From the NCBI GenBank assembly GCA_934692905.1, contig CAKUUM010000044.1, positions 1 through 15,781 of the forward strand: a DNA stretch of 15,781 nt, written 5' to 3'. The translations under genes and the position numbers were made by a program. The DNA is from an uncultured Bacteroidales bacterium. Lineage in GTDB: Bacteria; Bacteroidota; Bacteroidia; Bacteroidales; Paludibacteraceae. Shown here in pieces: positions 6,410-13,846 of this stretch. Positions within the stretch are counted from its first letter, which is position 1. Every line of letters starts with the position of its first letter. Under the pieces are notes generated by a model. The model searched no databases and was not told where the DNA came from. It worked only from the letters and a program-made list of their open reading frames with translations.

Positions 6410-9400
6410 TTAGAATGTGATGGTCAGTCCGCCGCTGATGGAGCGGATGGGCGAGTAGGAGGCACCTGCATCTGAGGTGGCGAAGCCCTGGCGCGGGTCC
6501 AAGCCCTTGCGCGCCGACCAAAGAGCCACATTGTCCGCCACGGCATAGACGCGGAGCGACTGCATGTGGAGACGCTTCATCCACTTGGAGGGCAGCGTGT
6601 AGCCGATGGTGATGTTCTGCAGACTGAGGTAGTTGGAGGACGTGAGCCACCGCGTGGAGAGGGCGTTGGTGTACTGGTCCGAGGTGTTGACACGCGGGAT
6701 GTCGGTGTCGGTGTTGTCGGGCGTCCACGAGCGGAGGATGTCGGTGTGCCAGTTCTCGCCCGCATGGTTGTAGGCGGAGTGCATGAGGTCCATGTAGGTG
6801 TAGTCGAGCAGGCGACCGCCGAGTTGGTAGGCGAATGCCACCGAGAAGTCCAGCCCATACGCGCTGAGCGTGGTGCCGAAACCGCCATAGACCTTGGGGA
6901 GAATGTCGCCCGTGGCGTAACGGGAGGCGTCGGTCCAGTCGTTGGTGGTGGCTTTGTTGCCTGTGGGGTTGCCGTCGGCATCCGTCTCGTCTTTGTACCA
7001 GAGAGACTCGCCAGTATTCTTGTCCACGCCCGCATAGTCGCGCAGATAGAGATTGTACATGCTCTCGCCTTCCTGATAGAGGTAGTTGCCACTAATCCAA
7101 GAGCCGTTGAGTTCGGGGGAGAGTTGGAGAATCTTGTTCTTGAAATATGTGAGGTTGGCGTAGAGCGTCCATGTGACATGGTTGGTGCTGACCACATCGC
7201 CGTGCAGTTCGAGGTCCAAGCCCGCGTTGCTGACCGAGCCGATGTTGACGGGATAACTGCTGTAGCCCATGGAGGTAGGCACGGGTTTGTAGTAGAGCAT
7301 ATCCACGGTGCGGCGGCGGAAGCCCTCGATGGTGCCGCCGAGACGCTCGTCGAAGAGCGAGAAATCGATACCCGCATTGAAGTTGTAGGAGGTCTCCCAC
7401 GTGATGTCCTCGTTGCCCTTGTAGGAGAGCACGGTGGCGAAATCGCCGTTGGACTCGGAGAGGACATACTGGTCGGCGTAGAGATAATAGTTGGCTAAGC
7501 CTGAGGGAGTTAGCAGGTTGTCGTTGCCCTGCGCACCATAACTGACTTTCCACTTTAGGAGGCTGATGATGTCCTGCGCGGGAGCCATCCAACTCTCGGC
7601 ATTCATGTCCCACGCCAAGCCGACTGACCAGAAGTTGCCCCAGCGGTTCTTCTTGGCGAAACGCGACGAGGCATCGCGGCGGTAGGAGGCAGAAATATAG
7701 TACTTGCTTGCGTAATCGTATTTTGCCTGCGCGAGGATACCCATAGTGGTGTAGCGGTCGGTGTAGGACGATGTGCTCGGGTTGAGGATGGCGTTGTTGA
7801 TTTCGGCAATGCTGCCATTGAAGAGTTTGGACTTGCTGCCCGAGATATAGGAATAGGTGTACTGGTAGTTCTCGTAGCCGAGTAGGGCATCCACGTTATG
7901 AAGACCGCCGAAGCGGTTGCTGTAAGTGATTGTATATAACTGGTTTACAGTCATAGTGCGACTTTGATTGACACCTGCCGTACCGCCCTTGTCGGCATAC
8001 TGGCCATACCACGGGTTGAGTGTATACTGGTAGCGCGAGCCATAGTAGGTGGCACCCACAGAGGCATTGAGTTTCAATCCCTTATAGAGTTCGGCTTGGG
8101 CATACCACTTGCCAGAGAACATGTCGTTCTTGTACTTGGCCTGGTCCAATTCCACCGATGAGGCGGGGTTGGACTGCGTCATGAAAGGACGCTGCACACC
8201 ACTCGCCACGGACTTGCCATCGCCGTAATCATAGACGGTGTAGCCATTGGCGTCGGTCATGATGTTGCCACCGGCATCGCGCACATAGAGTGGGTAGATG
8301 GGTGCCACGTGGTTGCTGACATAGAAGAGGTTGCCGCTGGAACCCCACGTGGTCTGCTCCTCGGGGTAGTGCTGGTCCACGTGCGCATACGCCATATTCG
8401 TGCCGATTTTCAACCATTTTTTCGCCTGATAGTCCACTGAGATACGGGAAGAGATACGCGAATAGTCGGAGTTCTCAATCAGTCCCGTATCATCGAGATA
8501 AGAGGCTGATGCATAATAGGTTAGTTTGTCGGAAGAACCCGATACATTGAGGTTGTACTCCTGACGCAGGTTGCCCTTTTTGAAGAGTTCGTTGTACCAA
8601 TTATCGGGCAGATATGTGTTGCTGCCATCGGAGTAGCCGAGTGTGGCATTGGGATTGAGTTTGCCGTTGGTGCCTATGAGCCGCTGCCCCTCGGGGACGG
8701 TGTAAACAAGGTAGCCGAGACCGCCATTGTCGGCATCCAACAGGTATTTGTTGGCGTATTCGTGCGCCGAGATAGCGGACGCGCCGTTGCTGTATTGCGA
8801 CATATAGAGTGCCTCGTAGTACTTCTCGTAGTACATGGCAGGGTCGGTCATCACCGAATAGGTGGGCACGGCACGGCTGTTGCTGCCCCATTTGGCGTCC
8901 AATGTGATTTGTGCGTCGCGCGAAGAACCACGTTTGGTGGTGATGAGCACCACGCCATTGGCACCGCGGGCACCGTAGAGGGCGTTACTGGCGGCGTCTT
9001 TGAGGACGGTGATGGACTCGATGTCGTTGTTGGAAAGGGTGGAAATCATGTCGTCGTCGGCAGGCACACCATCAATGACGTACAGCGGCTCGTTGCTGGC
9101 ATACATACTGCCGACACCGCGGATACGGATTTTGGTCACCTCACCGGGCTGACCGTTTGCCGAGAATCCCTGCACACCGGCGACTTGTCCTGCCAGTGCG
9201 CTCGTGACATTGCTTGTCTGACGTTTGCTGATTTCGTCGCTCTTGACCACGGAAGCAGACCCCGTGAACGACTTTTTTGTACTTGTGCCGAACGCCACAA
9301 CCATCACTTCGTCCAACTCGGAGGCGTCTTCCTCCAACTGAACCACGATGCCATCTTTGGCTTCGACCACTTGTGATTTCATCCCTATAAACGAAATCAC

Positions 9401-9610
9401 CAACTTCGCCCCTTGGGCGACATGTAATGAAAACTCACCGTCAATGCTTGTAATGGAACCTTGCGAGGTACCCTGCACTACGACTGAAGCGCCGATGACC
9501 GGCTCTCCATCCGAGGCACTGACGACTGTTCCCGTGATGGTTTGGCTCTGTGCGCAAACCATGCTGATGCCAGAAAGGCATACAGCCAGTAGAAGTAACA
9601 ATCTCTTCAT
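6410..9610 (-). CDS. SusC/RagA-family TonB-linked outer-membrane transporter (first system)
   Basis: TonB-dependent barrel that moves ligand across the outer membrane using proton-motive force relayed by TonB-ExbBD. It has 1066 aa, a normal length. The signal peptide MKRLLLLLAVCLSGISMVCA is followed by a carboxypeptidase-regulatory-like domain (about 24-93, ITGTVVSASDGEPVIGASV and SIDGEFSL). A TonB-box region, DEVMVVAFGT, is at 100-109. The plug runs from about 113 to 228 and ends with the SusC/RagA signature NALYGARGANGVVLITTKRG (209-228). The rest is beta-barrel, ending in LTITF with the terminal Phe expected for outer-membrane insertion. It is the first gene of the minus-strand operon, with a consensus promoter at 9828-9859 and a leader of about 210 nt that is unusually rich in inverted repeats. 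No truncation is seen. Confidence 0.96.
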   Translation of the reverse strand: MKRLLLLLAVCLSGISMVCAQSQTITGTVVSASDGEPVIGASVVVQGTSQGSITSIDGEFSLHVAQGAKLVISFIGMKSQVVEAKDGIVVQLEEDASELDEVMVVAFGTSTKKSFTGSASVVKSDEISKRQTSNVTSALAGQVAGVQGFSANGQPGEVTKIRIRGVGSMYASNEPLYVIDGVPADDDMISTLSNNDIESITVLKDAASNALYGARGANGVVLITTKRGSSRDAQITLDAKWGSNSRAVPTYSVMTDPAMYYEKYYEALYMSQYSNGASAISAHEYANKYLLDADNGGLGYLVYTVPEGQRLIGTNGKLNPNATLGYSDGSNTYLPDNWYNELFKKGNLRQEYNLNVSGSSDKLTYYASASYLDDTGLIENSDYSRISSRISVDYQAKKWLKIGTNMAYAHVDQHYPEEQTTWGSSGNLFYVSNHVAPIYPLYVRDAGGNIMTDANGYTVYDYGDGKSVASGVQRPFMTQSNPASSVELDQAKYKNDMFSGKWYAQAELYKGLKLNASVGATYYGSRYQYTLNPWYGQYADKGGTAGVNQSRTMTVNQLYTITYSNRFGGLHNVDALLGYENYQYTYSYISGSKSKLFNGSIAEINNAILNPSTSSYTDRYTTMGILAQAKYDYASKYYISASYRRDASSRFAKKNRWGNFWSVGLAWDMNAESWMAPAQDIISLLKWKVSYGAQGNDNLLTPSGLANYYLYADQYVLSESNGDFATVLSYKGNEDITWETSYNFNAGIDFSLFDERLGGTIEGFRRRTVDMLYYKPVPTSMGYSSYPVNIGSVSNAGLDLELHGDVVSTNHVTWTLYANLTYFKNKILQLSPELNGSWISGNYLYQEGESMYNLYLRDYAGVDKNTGESLWYKDETDADGNPTGNKATTNDWTDASRYATGDILPKVYGGFGTTLSAYGLDFSVAFAYQLGGRLLDYTYMDLMHSAYNHAGENWHTDILRSWTPDNTDTDIPRVNTSDQYTNALSTRWLTSSNYLSLQNITIGYTLPSKWMKRLHMQSLRVYAVADNVALWSARKGLDPRQGFATSDAGASYSPIRSISGGLTITF

Positions 9611-9650
9611 ACCTTAAAAATCAATTATTTACAATCCAGCGAAGCACTAT

Positions 9651-9710
9651 TGCCGCGCCTGTCTTTTCGTACTATCCGCCTGCTTCTGCGCTGTTTTTGT
9701 AGGCGCGGCA
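9651..9710 (-). promoter_or_regulatory. Long-range inverted repeat in the first susC-like leader
   Basis: TGCCGCGCCT (9651-9660) and AGGCGCGGCA (9701-9710) are a perfect 10-bp GC-rich inverted repeat with a 40-nt loop region. It lies inside the 5' leader of the minus-strand operon, about 40 nt before the ATG at 9610. In RNA this would be a stable closing stem; the interior can form a further short CGC/GCG stem. There is no T-tract toward the gene, so it is not a terminator. It may affect translation or message stability, or be a binding site for a small RNA or protein. The role is not shown by sequence. Confidence 0.65.
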
Positions 9711-9722
9711 GGCTCTCCTGTA

Positions 9723-9740
9723 TTCGTGACACCTCACGAA
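9723..9740 (-). promoter_or_regulatory. Perfect hairpin or palindrome in the first susC-like leader
   Basis: TTCGTGA (9723-9729), loop CACC, TCACGAA (9734-9740): a perfect 7-bp stem with a tetraloop. It is 12 nt upstream (in the minus sense) of the larger inverted repeat at 9651-9710. It could be an RNA hairpin or a DNA operator; the sequence alone cannot decide. Confidence 0.6.
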
Positions 9741-9780
9741 CAATCAAACAGACTAACACCTTGACGAATAGTGTATTTAT

Positions 9781-9817
9781 ATGTTGTATAGCATTGTGAT
9801 TTTATGTTGTACAGCAT
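9781..9817. promoter_or_regulatory. Pair of palindromic operator-like boxes
   Basis: ATGTTGTATAGCAT (9781-9794) and ATGTTGTACAGCAT (9804-9817) are direct repeats differing at one base, 23 bp apart start to start (about two helical turns). The second is itself palindromic except for one T/G pair. They lie just downstream of the -7 box of the minus-strand promoter, at roughly +5 and +28. This is the usual position for a repressor that blocks initiation or early elongation. The regulator is not in the window. Alternatively, the two boxes could pair with each other in RNA (11 of 14 positions). Confidence 0.6.
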
Positions 9818-9827
9818 AAAAACGCCG

Positions 9828-9859
9828 CAAAAGTACTGCTTTATTCTGATACTGCCAAA
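9828..9859 (-). promoter_or_regulatory. Bacteroides-type promoter for the first susC/susD-like operon
   Basis: On the minus strand: TTTG (9856-9859) as -33, a 20-nt spacer, and TACTTTTG (9828-9835) as -7 (consensus TAnnTTTG). Transcription would start near 9821, giving a leader of about 210 nt. Both boxes match the housekeeping consensus, so regulation would come from a repressor or from the leader rather than from an alternative sigma factor. Confidence 0.7.
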
Positions 9860-10020
9860 TATTTTCTTATAAAAATATGCTTTTTCTGTCATTTTTCTTT
9901 GTACTGCTATTTGTTTCTGTCAAATCTGTGCGAAAATGCTTGTATTTTTGTCTCTTGTGTCTTTATTGCAGTGTAATGAAGAAAAAATAACAATAAAACA
10001 CGAAAAAATACATAGAATAC
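9860..10020. other. AT-rich spacer between the two divergent promoters
   Basis: About 160 bp of strongly AT-rich DNA with A- and T-runs and no coding potential that I can support. TTTCTGTCA occurs at 9883-9891 and again at 9914-9922. GTACTGCT occurs at 9833-9840 and again at 9901-9908, and each copy is followed within about 25 bp by CAAAT. This suggests an old partial duplication of the promoter-upstream sequence or spaced binding sites. Confidence 0.4.
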
Positions 10021-10051
10021 TTGCGTAATGTTTGTAAATGTTGTATCTTTG
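10021..10051 (+). promoter_or_regulatory. Bacteroides-type promoter for the second susC/susD-like operon
   Basis: TTG (10021-10023) as -33, a 20-nt spacer, and TATCTTTG (10044-10051) as -7. The same -7 octamer serves the glycosyltransferase promoter at 360-367. Transcription would begin near 10057, which leaves a leader of about 420 nt before the susC-like ATG at 10475. ATGTTGTAT (10038-10046), overlapping the -7 box, equals the first nine bases of the operator-like boxes at 9781 and 9804. Confidence 0.6.
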
Positions 10052-10112
10052 TGGTTGATTTAATACCAAACAAGAAATCATAACAGACAAACGGTAAATA
10101 GCATTGTTGAAT

Positions 10113-10229
10113 ATGGCAAATTTACGCTACGCAATATCAGCAGTCCGAAGTGGCATGATGCCATTTGTTTGTTCGTTATATTCTGTTCTTTTTGCTGTGA
10201 TGTCCGTGGCTGCGGGGTCAATTATATGA
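10113..10229 (+). CDS. Small ORF in the second susC-like leader, 38 aa, hydrophobic
   Basis: ATG at 10113 opens 38 codons: MANLRYAISAVRSG, then a hydrophobic stretch from about residue 17 to 38 (PFVCSLYSVLFAVMSVAAGS) ending at TGA. Two Arg residues precede the hydrophobic part, so it looks like a single membrane segment or an unprocessed signal. It begins about 55 nt after the predicted transcription start. Its stop codon overlaps the ATG of a second small ORF (ATGA) and enters the left arm of the hairpin at 10228-10257. I do not recognise it. An open frame of this length can occur by chance, so the call is tentative; a leader peptide or small membrane protein is possible. Confidence 0.35.
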   Translation: MANLRYAISAVRSGMMPFVCSLYSVLFAVMSVAAGSII

Positions 10230-10336
10230 CCGTTTATGTGAATCCACATAAGCGGTCGTTTCGTTCATTGCAAACGATGCATCAACAGCAGACTGCTATA
10301 CTACAGAAAGTAAGGCAGTTGAGAAAAAGGTATTAA
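10226..10336 (+). CDS. Small ORF overlapping the previous one, 36 aa, strongly basic
   Basis: The ATG at 10226 shares the ATGA overlap with the stop codon of the upstream small ORF, a layout typical of translational coupling. The 36 residues begin MTVYVNPHKRSFRSLQ and end QKVRQLRKRY, with about nine Lys/Arg and no acidic residues. The first dozen codons lie in the hairpin at 10228-10257, so ribosomes finishing the first ORF would melt it. No family is recognised. It may be a chance frame in a leader RNA; conservation in relatives would decide. Confidence 0.3.
   Translation: MTVYVNPHKRSFRSLQTMHQQQTAILQKVRQLRKRY
10228..10257 (+). promoter_or_regulatory. Strong 13-bp stem-loop in the second susC-like leader
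   Basis: GACCGTTTATGTG (10228-10240), loop AATC, CACATAAGCGGTC (10245-10257): 13 pairs with a single U-G wobble. The run that follows (GTTTCGTTC) is only partly T-rich, so termination would be weak at best. It lies about 170 nt after the predicted transcription start and 217 nt before the susC-like ATG. It could act as an attenuator, an RNA-binding target or a DNA operator. Confidence 0.65.
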
Positions 10337-10423
10337 ATGGATGGGGATATATAATAAGGTGTGGCGGGGTGGGTGCGAATAAACGGTCGTTTTTCGTGAA
10401 CCCGTCTATGGATTGGAACAACG

Positions 10424-10447
10424 ATAGCAAAATGCGAGTTTTGCTAT
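10424..10447 (+). promoter_or_regulatory. Perfect 9-bp hairpin just upstream of the second susC-like start
   Basis: ATAGCAAAA (10424-10432), loop TGCGAG, TTTTGCTAT (10439-10447). It ends 27 nt before the ATG at 10475. No poly-T follows, so it is probably a translational or stability element. No Shine-Dalgarno sequence lies between it and the ATG; the interval is AT-rich, as is usual in this phylum. Confidence 0.6.
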
Positions 10448-10474
10448 TATAACATCAACTAAATTAATAATGTT

Positions 10475-13400
10475 ATGAGAAAAAAGTACTCAGAAACCGG
10501 CTTGCGCAGGTTATTCTTGTCGGTGCTTGTGGGAGCAATGACAATGTTTAGCCTTCAGGCTGTCGCTGCACCCGAACAGATTACGGGGCGCGTTGTGGAC
10601 GTAAATGGCGAACCGCTTATCGGCGCTAACGTTACGGAGCAAGGAACGACGAACGGTACCATCACCGACTTTGAGGGTATGTTCGTTCTTTCTGTGGAAA
10701 AGAACACTACCCTTGTGGTGTCGTACGTAGGTTACAAAGACCAGGAAGTACGTGCACAAAAGGACATGGTGGTTATGTTGAAGGAAAACACCCAGATGCT
10801 GGACGAAGTCGTTGCCGTAGGCTACGGTACGCAGAAAAAGGCCAACCTTACGGGTGCTGTCACCACTGTAGATGTTTCCAAAGCACTTGAATCCAAGACG
10901 GAAACCGATGTGGCTAAGGCTTTGCAAGGTGCCGTACCGGGCTTGACCATCACCAACCAGAACGGTGACATCAGTGCCGACCCGACCATCGTCATCCGTG
11001 GTGTGGGCTCGTTGTCTAACAGCGCAGCATCCAAACCGCTGTATATCGTGGATGGTGTGCCTATGGACAACCTCGGCTACCTCAACCCCAACGACATCGA
11101 GTCCATTTCGGTACTGAAGGACGCCGCTTCCACCTCTATCTACGGTACGCGCGCTGCGTTTGGTGTCGTACTCGTTACCACCAAGACCGCCAAGACTGCC
11201 GAGAAGGTGAGCGTGACCTACAACAACAACTTCGCTTGGAGCCGTGCTTCTGCACTTCCTAACTATCCTACTGTCAAAGAGCAGATTACAGCCATGACGG
11301 ATGCCAACAACCGTGTAGGCGACGCTTCCGAGTTGTTCGGTATGTATTTCAATACTGAGGACTTTGTCAACAAGGTGGACGCTTGGCAGGCAAAACATGG
11401 CGGCAAGGCAGGCTACCGTGCTATGGTCTATGGTGATGACTATGACGAGAATGGTTACTATGCAGACTGGGATGTAGCAGGCATCCTCTTCAACAATGCC
11501 GCTCCTTCACAATCGCACAACCTCTCTGTACAAGGCAACTCGGGCAAGACCAACTATTATATGTCGCTCGGTTACAACCACCAGCAAGGTATCATGAACT
11601 TCAATCCGGACAAAATGGATAAGTTCAACGCCACAGTTAATCTTTCGACAAAAGTTACCAAATGGTTGGAGGTAGGCGCACGTTTCAATATGCAACATCG
11701 TACCTACACCTACCCGTACGTACGTGGCCAGGGTTCGTATCAATATGCTTGGCGTTGGGGTTCTTTCTTTGGCCCTTGGGGTTACTTCGAGGATGCGGAC
11801 GGCAACCAATATGATGCACGTAACATGATTGGCTTCCGCAAACAAGGTGGCGACGCTTACAGAAAACGTATGAACTTGCGCGCAGGTGGTTTCATCAAGT
11901 TGAACCTCGCCAAGGGATTGACTTTCAATGGTGATTACACTTACACATACCGCACAAACCGTTACAAAGGTGTGGGTACAAAGGAAGACCTCGTGAATAC
12001 ATGGAGCCTGCAGGGCAAAGATTTTGCACACGGTAGCATCAGTTCCAATGACTTCATTGAGACATCCAATGACCTTTATACCAACCACGTAGCCAATATG
12101 TATTTCAACTACAACGCTACATGGGCAAAGGCGCACAACTTCAATGTGATGATTGGTGCTAACATAGACAAGGACGACTACGAATATCTCTACTATGAGC
12201 GCCATGATATGCAGGACGAAAACAAGCCTGAATTGGCTCTGACTGCATCCGACTATTCTTATTCGCACAGCCGTTCGCACAATGGCTCGGCAGGTGTATT
12301 TGGCCGTATCAACTACGACTACAAGGGCATCTACCTCTTCGAGTTCAACGCGCGTGGCGATGCTTCCAGCAAGTTCCCTGCTGGTCACCAGTGGGCATTC
12401 TTCCCCTCCGGGTCTGTGGGCTATCGTATCAGCGAGGAGCCTTATTTCGAGCCCGCAAAGGCTGTGATGAGCAACTTGAAAATCCGTGCATCCTATGGTA
12501 CTATCGGTAACCAGGAGATTGGTGACCTTATGTTCATCGAGACTATGACCAAGAACCGTGACCCGTACGAGACCAGCGACACCAAGGCTTATTGGCTCGG
12601 CGACGGTAGCGTTCGTATGGACTATTTTGGACAACCCAAGATGGTGTCTCCGGCACTTACTTGGGAGACCATCGCTACTGCTAACGTAGGTATCGACCTT
12701 GGTTTCTTCGACAACGACTTGAACATCGGCTTCGACTGGTACCAGCGTGACACCAAGGACATGTTGGCTCCGGGCAAGGCTCTGCCGCAGGTTATCGGTG
12801 CTACCGCTGCTTACGAGAACGCCGGTTCGCTCCGTACACGCGGTTGGGAGTTGAGCATTGACTATCGTCACATCTTCACGGACATTGACAACTTCGAACT
12901 CTATGCCAACTTCAATCTCTCTGACTACAAGGCTACTATCACCGAGTGGGAGAGCAACAACCTCATCAACACCAACTACACCGGCAAGGAGTATGGCGAG
13001 ATTTGGGGCTTCCAGACCGACCGTTACTTCACGGCTGACGACTTCAACGGCAAAGACGCTGCAGGTCATCCAATCTATGCTGCAGGTGTTGCTGACCAAA
13101 GCAAGTTGGAGAAGGGCAAGTTCGTTTACGGCCCTGGTGACATCAAGTTCGTGGACCAGAACGGTGACGGCGTCATTGACTGGGGAGATGGTACTCCTGA
13201 CAACCACGGCGACCTCGTGAAGATTGGTAACACCACTCCGCGCTACCAATACTCGTTCCGTCTCGGCGCTGCATGGAAGGGCATCGACATTGACCTATTC
13301 TTCCAGGGTGTCGGCAAACGTGACATGTGGACGCAATCCGCATTCGTAATGCCTATGATGCGTGGTGTGGACGCAGTCTATGCTAACCAGACCAGTTATG

Positions 13401-13804
13401 TAACCGAGGAGATGGTTGCCAACGGCAATATCGACCAGAGTGTTACTTATCCTCGTATGTTTGGCGGTAATGCAGGTGTAGGTGCTGCAGGTTCGTCTAT
13501 TATGGACAATGGCTGCAACAACTTCTATCCGCAGGACAAGTACTTGGTCAACATGGCTTACCTCCGTCTCAAGAACCTCACCGTTGGTTACACCCTGCCC
13601 CAGAAGTGGACCCGCAAGGCTACCATCGAGAAGTTCCGTATCTACGCTTCGTTCAACAACTTGGCTGACCTCATCAACCATACCAAGCAATATGGTTTAG
13701 ACCCCGAAATCACTACTGGTACAGGTGCTTTGTCCAACGGTGTATTCGGACGTACCGAGCCTATCTACCGCTCCTATTCGTTTGGTTTCCAAATCACTCT
13801 GTAA
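10475..13804 (+). CDS. SusC/RagA-family TonB-linked outer-membrane transporter (second system)
   Basis: Second TonB-dependent barrel, 1109 aa. The signal peptide (residues 1-32) has a basic N-region MRKKYSETGLRR and a likely cut after AVAA. The carboxypeptidase-regulatory-like domain spans about 35-103 (ITGRVVDVNGEPLIGANVTE, then TDFEGMFVLSV). TonB-box region DEVVAVGYGT is at 110-119. The plug runs from about 122 to 237, with ALQGAVPGLTI, RGVGSL, PLYIVDGVPMDNL and the signature SIYGTRAAFGVVLVTTK (221-237). The barrel ends SFGFQITL; the last residue is Leu rather than the usual Phe/Tyr. A DQNGDGVIDWGDGTPDN stretch in the C-terminal third is an Asp-rich, calcium-site-like loop found in many SusC proteins. 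It differs widely from the first system's barrel, so the two are paralogues, not a recent duplication. It is transcribed divergently from the first operon. Confidence 0.96.
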   Translation: MRKKYSETGLRRLFLSVLVGAMTMFSLQAVAAPEQITGRVVDVNGEPLIGANVTEQGTTNGTITDFEGMFVLSVEKNTTLVVSYVGYKDQEVRAQKDMVVMLKENTQMLDEVVAVGYGTQKKANLTGAVTTVDVSKALESKTETDVAKALQGAVPGLTITNQNGDISADPTIVIRGVGSLSNSAASKPLYIVDGVPMDNLGYLNPNDIESISVLKDAASTSIYGTRAAFGVVLVTTKTAKTAEKVSVTYNNNFAWSRASALPNYPTVKEQITAMTDANNRVGDASELFGMYFNTEDFVNKVDAWQAKHGGKAGYRAMVYGDDYDENGYYADWDVAGILFNNAAPSQSHNLSVQGNSGKTNYYMSLGYNHQQGIMNFNPDKMDKFNATVNLSTKVTKWLEVGARFNMQHRTYTYPYVRGQGSYQYAWRWGSFFGPWGYFEDADGNQYDARNMIGFRKQGGDAYRKRMNLRAGGFIKLNLAKGLTFNGDYTYTYRTNRYKGVGTKEDLVNTWSLQGKDFAHGSISSNDFIETSNDLYTNHVANMYFNYNATWAKAHNFNVMIGANIDKDDYEYLYYERHDMQDENKPELALTASDYSYSHSRSHNGSAGVFGRINYDYKGIYLFEFNARGDASSKFPAGHQWAFFPSGSVGYRISEEPYFEPAKAVMSNLKIRASYGTIGNQEIGDLMFIETMTKNRDPYETSDTKAYWLGDGSVRMDYFGQPKMVSPALTWETIATANVGIDLGFFDNDLNIGFDWYQRDTKDMLAPGKALPQVIGATAAYENAGSLRTRGWELSIDYRHIFTDIDNFELYANFNLSDYKATITEWESNNLINTNYTGKEYGEIWGFQTDRYFTADDFNGKDAAGHPIYAAGVADQSKLEKGKFVYGPGDIKFVDQNGDGVIDWGDGTPDNHGDLVKIGNTTPRYQYSFRLGAAWKGIDIDLFFQGVGKRDMWTQSAFVMPMMRGVDAVYANQTSYVTEEMVANGNIDQSVTYPRMFGGNAGVGAAGSSIMDNGCNNFYPQDKYLVNMAYLRLKNLTVGYTLPQKWTRKATIEKFRIYASFNNLADLINHTKQYGLDPEITTGTGALSNGVFGRTEPIYRSYSFGFQITL

Positions 13805-13846
13805 TGTGCGGTAATGATGGTATTAACATATAAAAGGAATACAATT

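Noticed and set aside
9651..9710. Possible tRNA or other known structured RNA
   Set aside because: The 10-bp closing stem and about 60-nt span recall a small cloverleaf, but no T-loop, anticodon arm or CCA context is present.
10052..10474. Known riboswitch in the second leader
   Set aside because: I looked for cobalamin, TPP, SAM and preQ1 type conserved cores and saw none; the stems present do not match a class I know.
11507..13249. Minus-strand open frame of 580 codons opposite the second susC-like gene
   Set aside because: Long but antisense to a well-supported TonB-linked barrel; low-complexity Val/Thr-rich product, no promoter or motif.
13814..13846. N-terminal extension of the second susD-like protein to the ATG at 13814
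   Set aside because: The ATG at 13847 gives a clean lipoprotein signal and has an AAAAGGAA ribosome-site candidate upstream.
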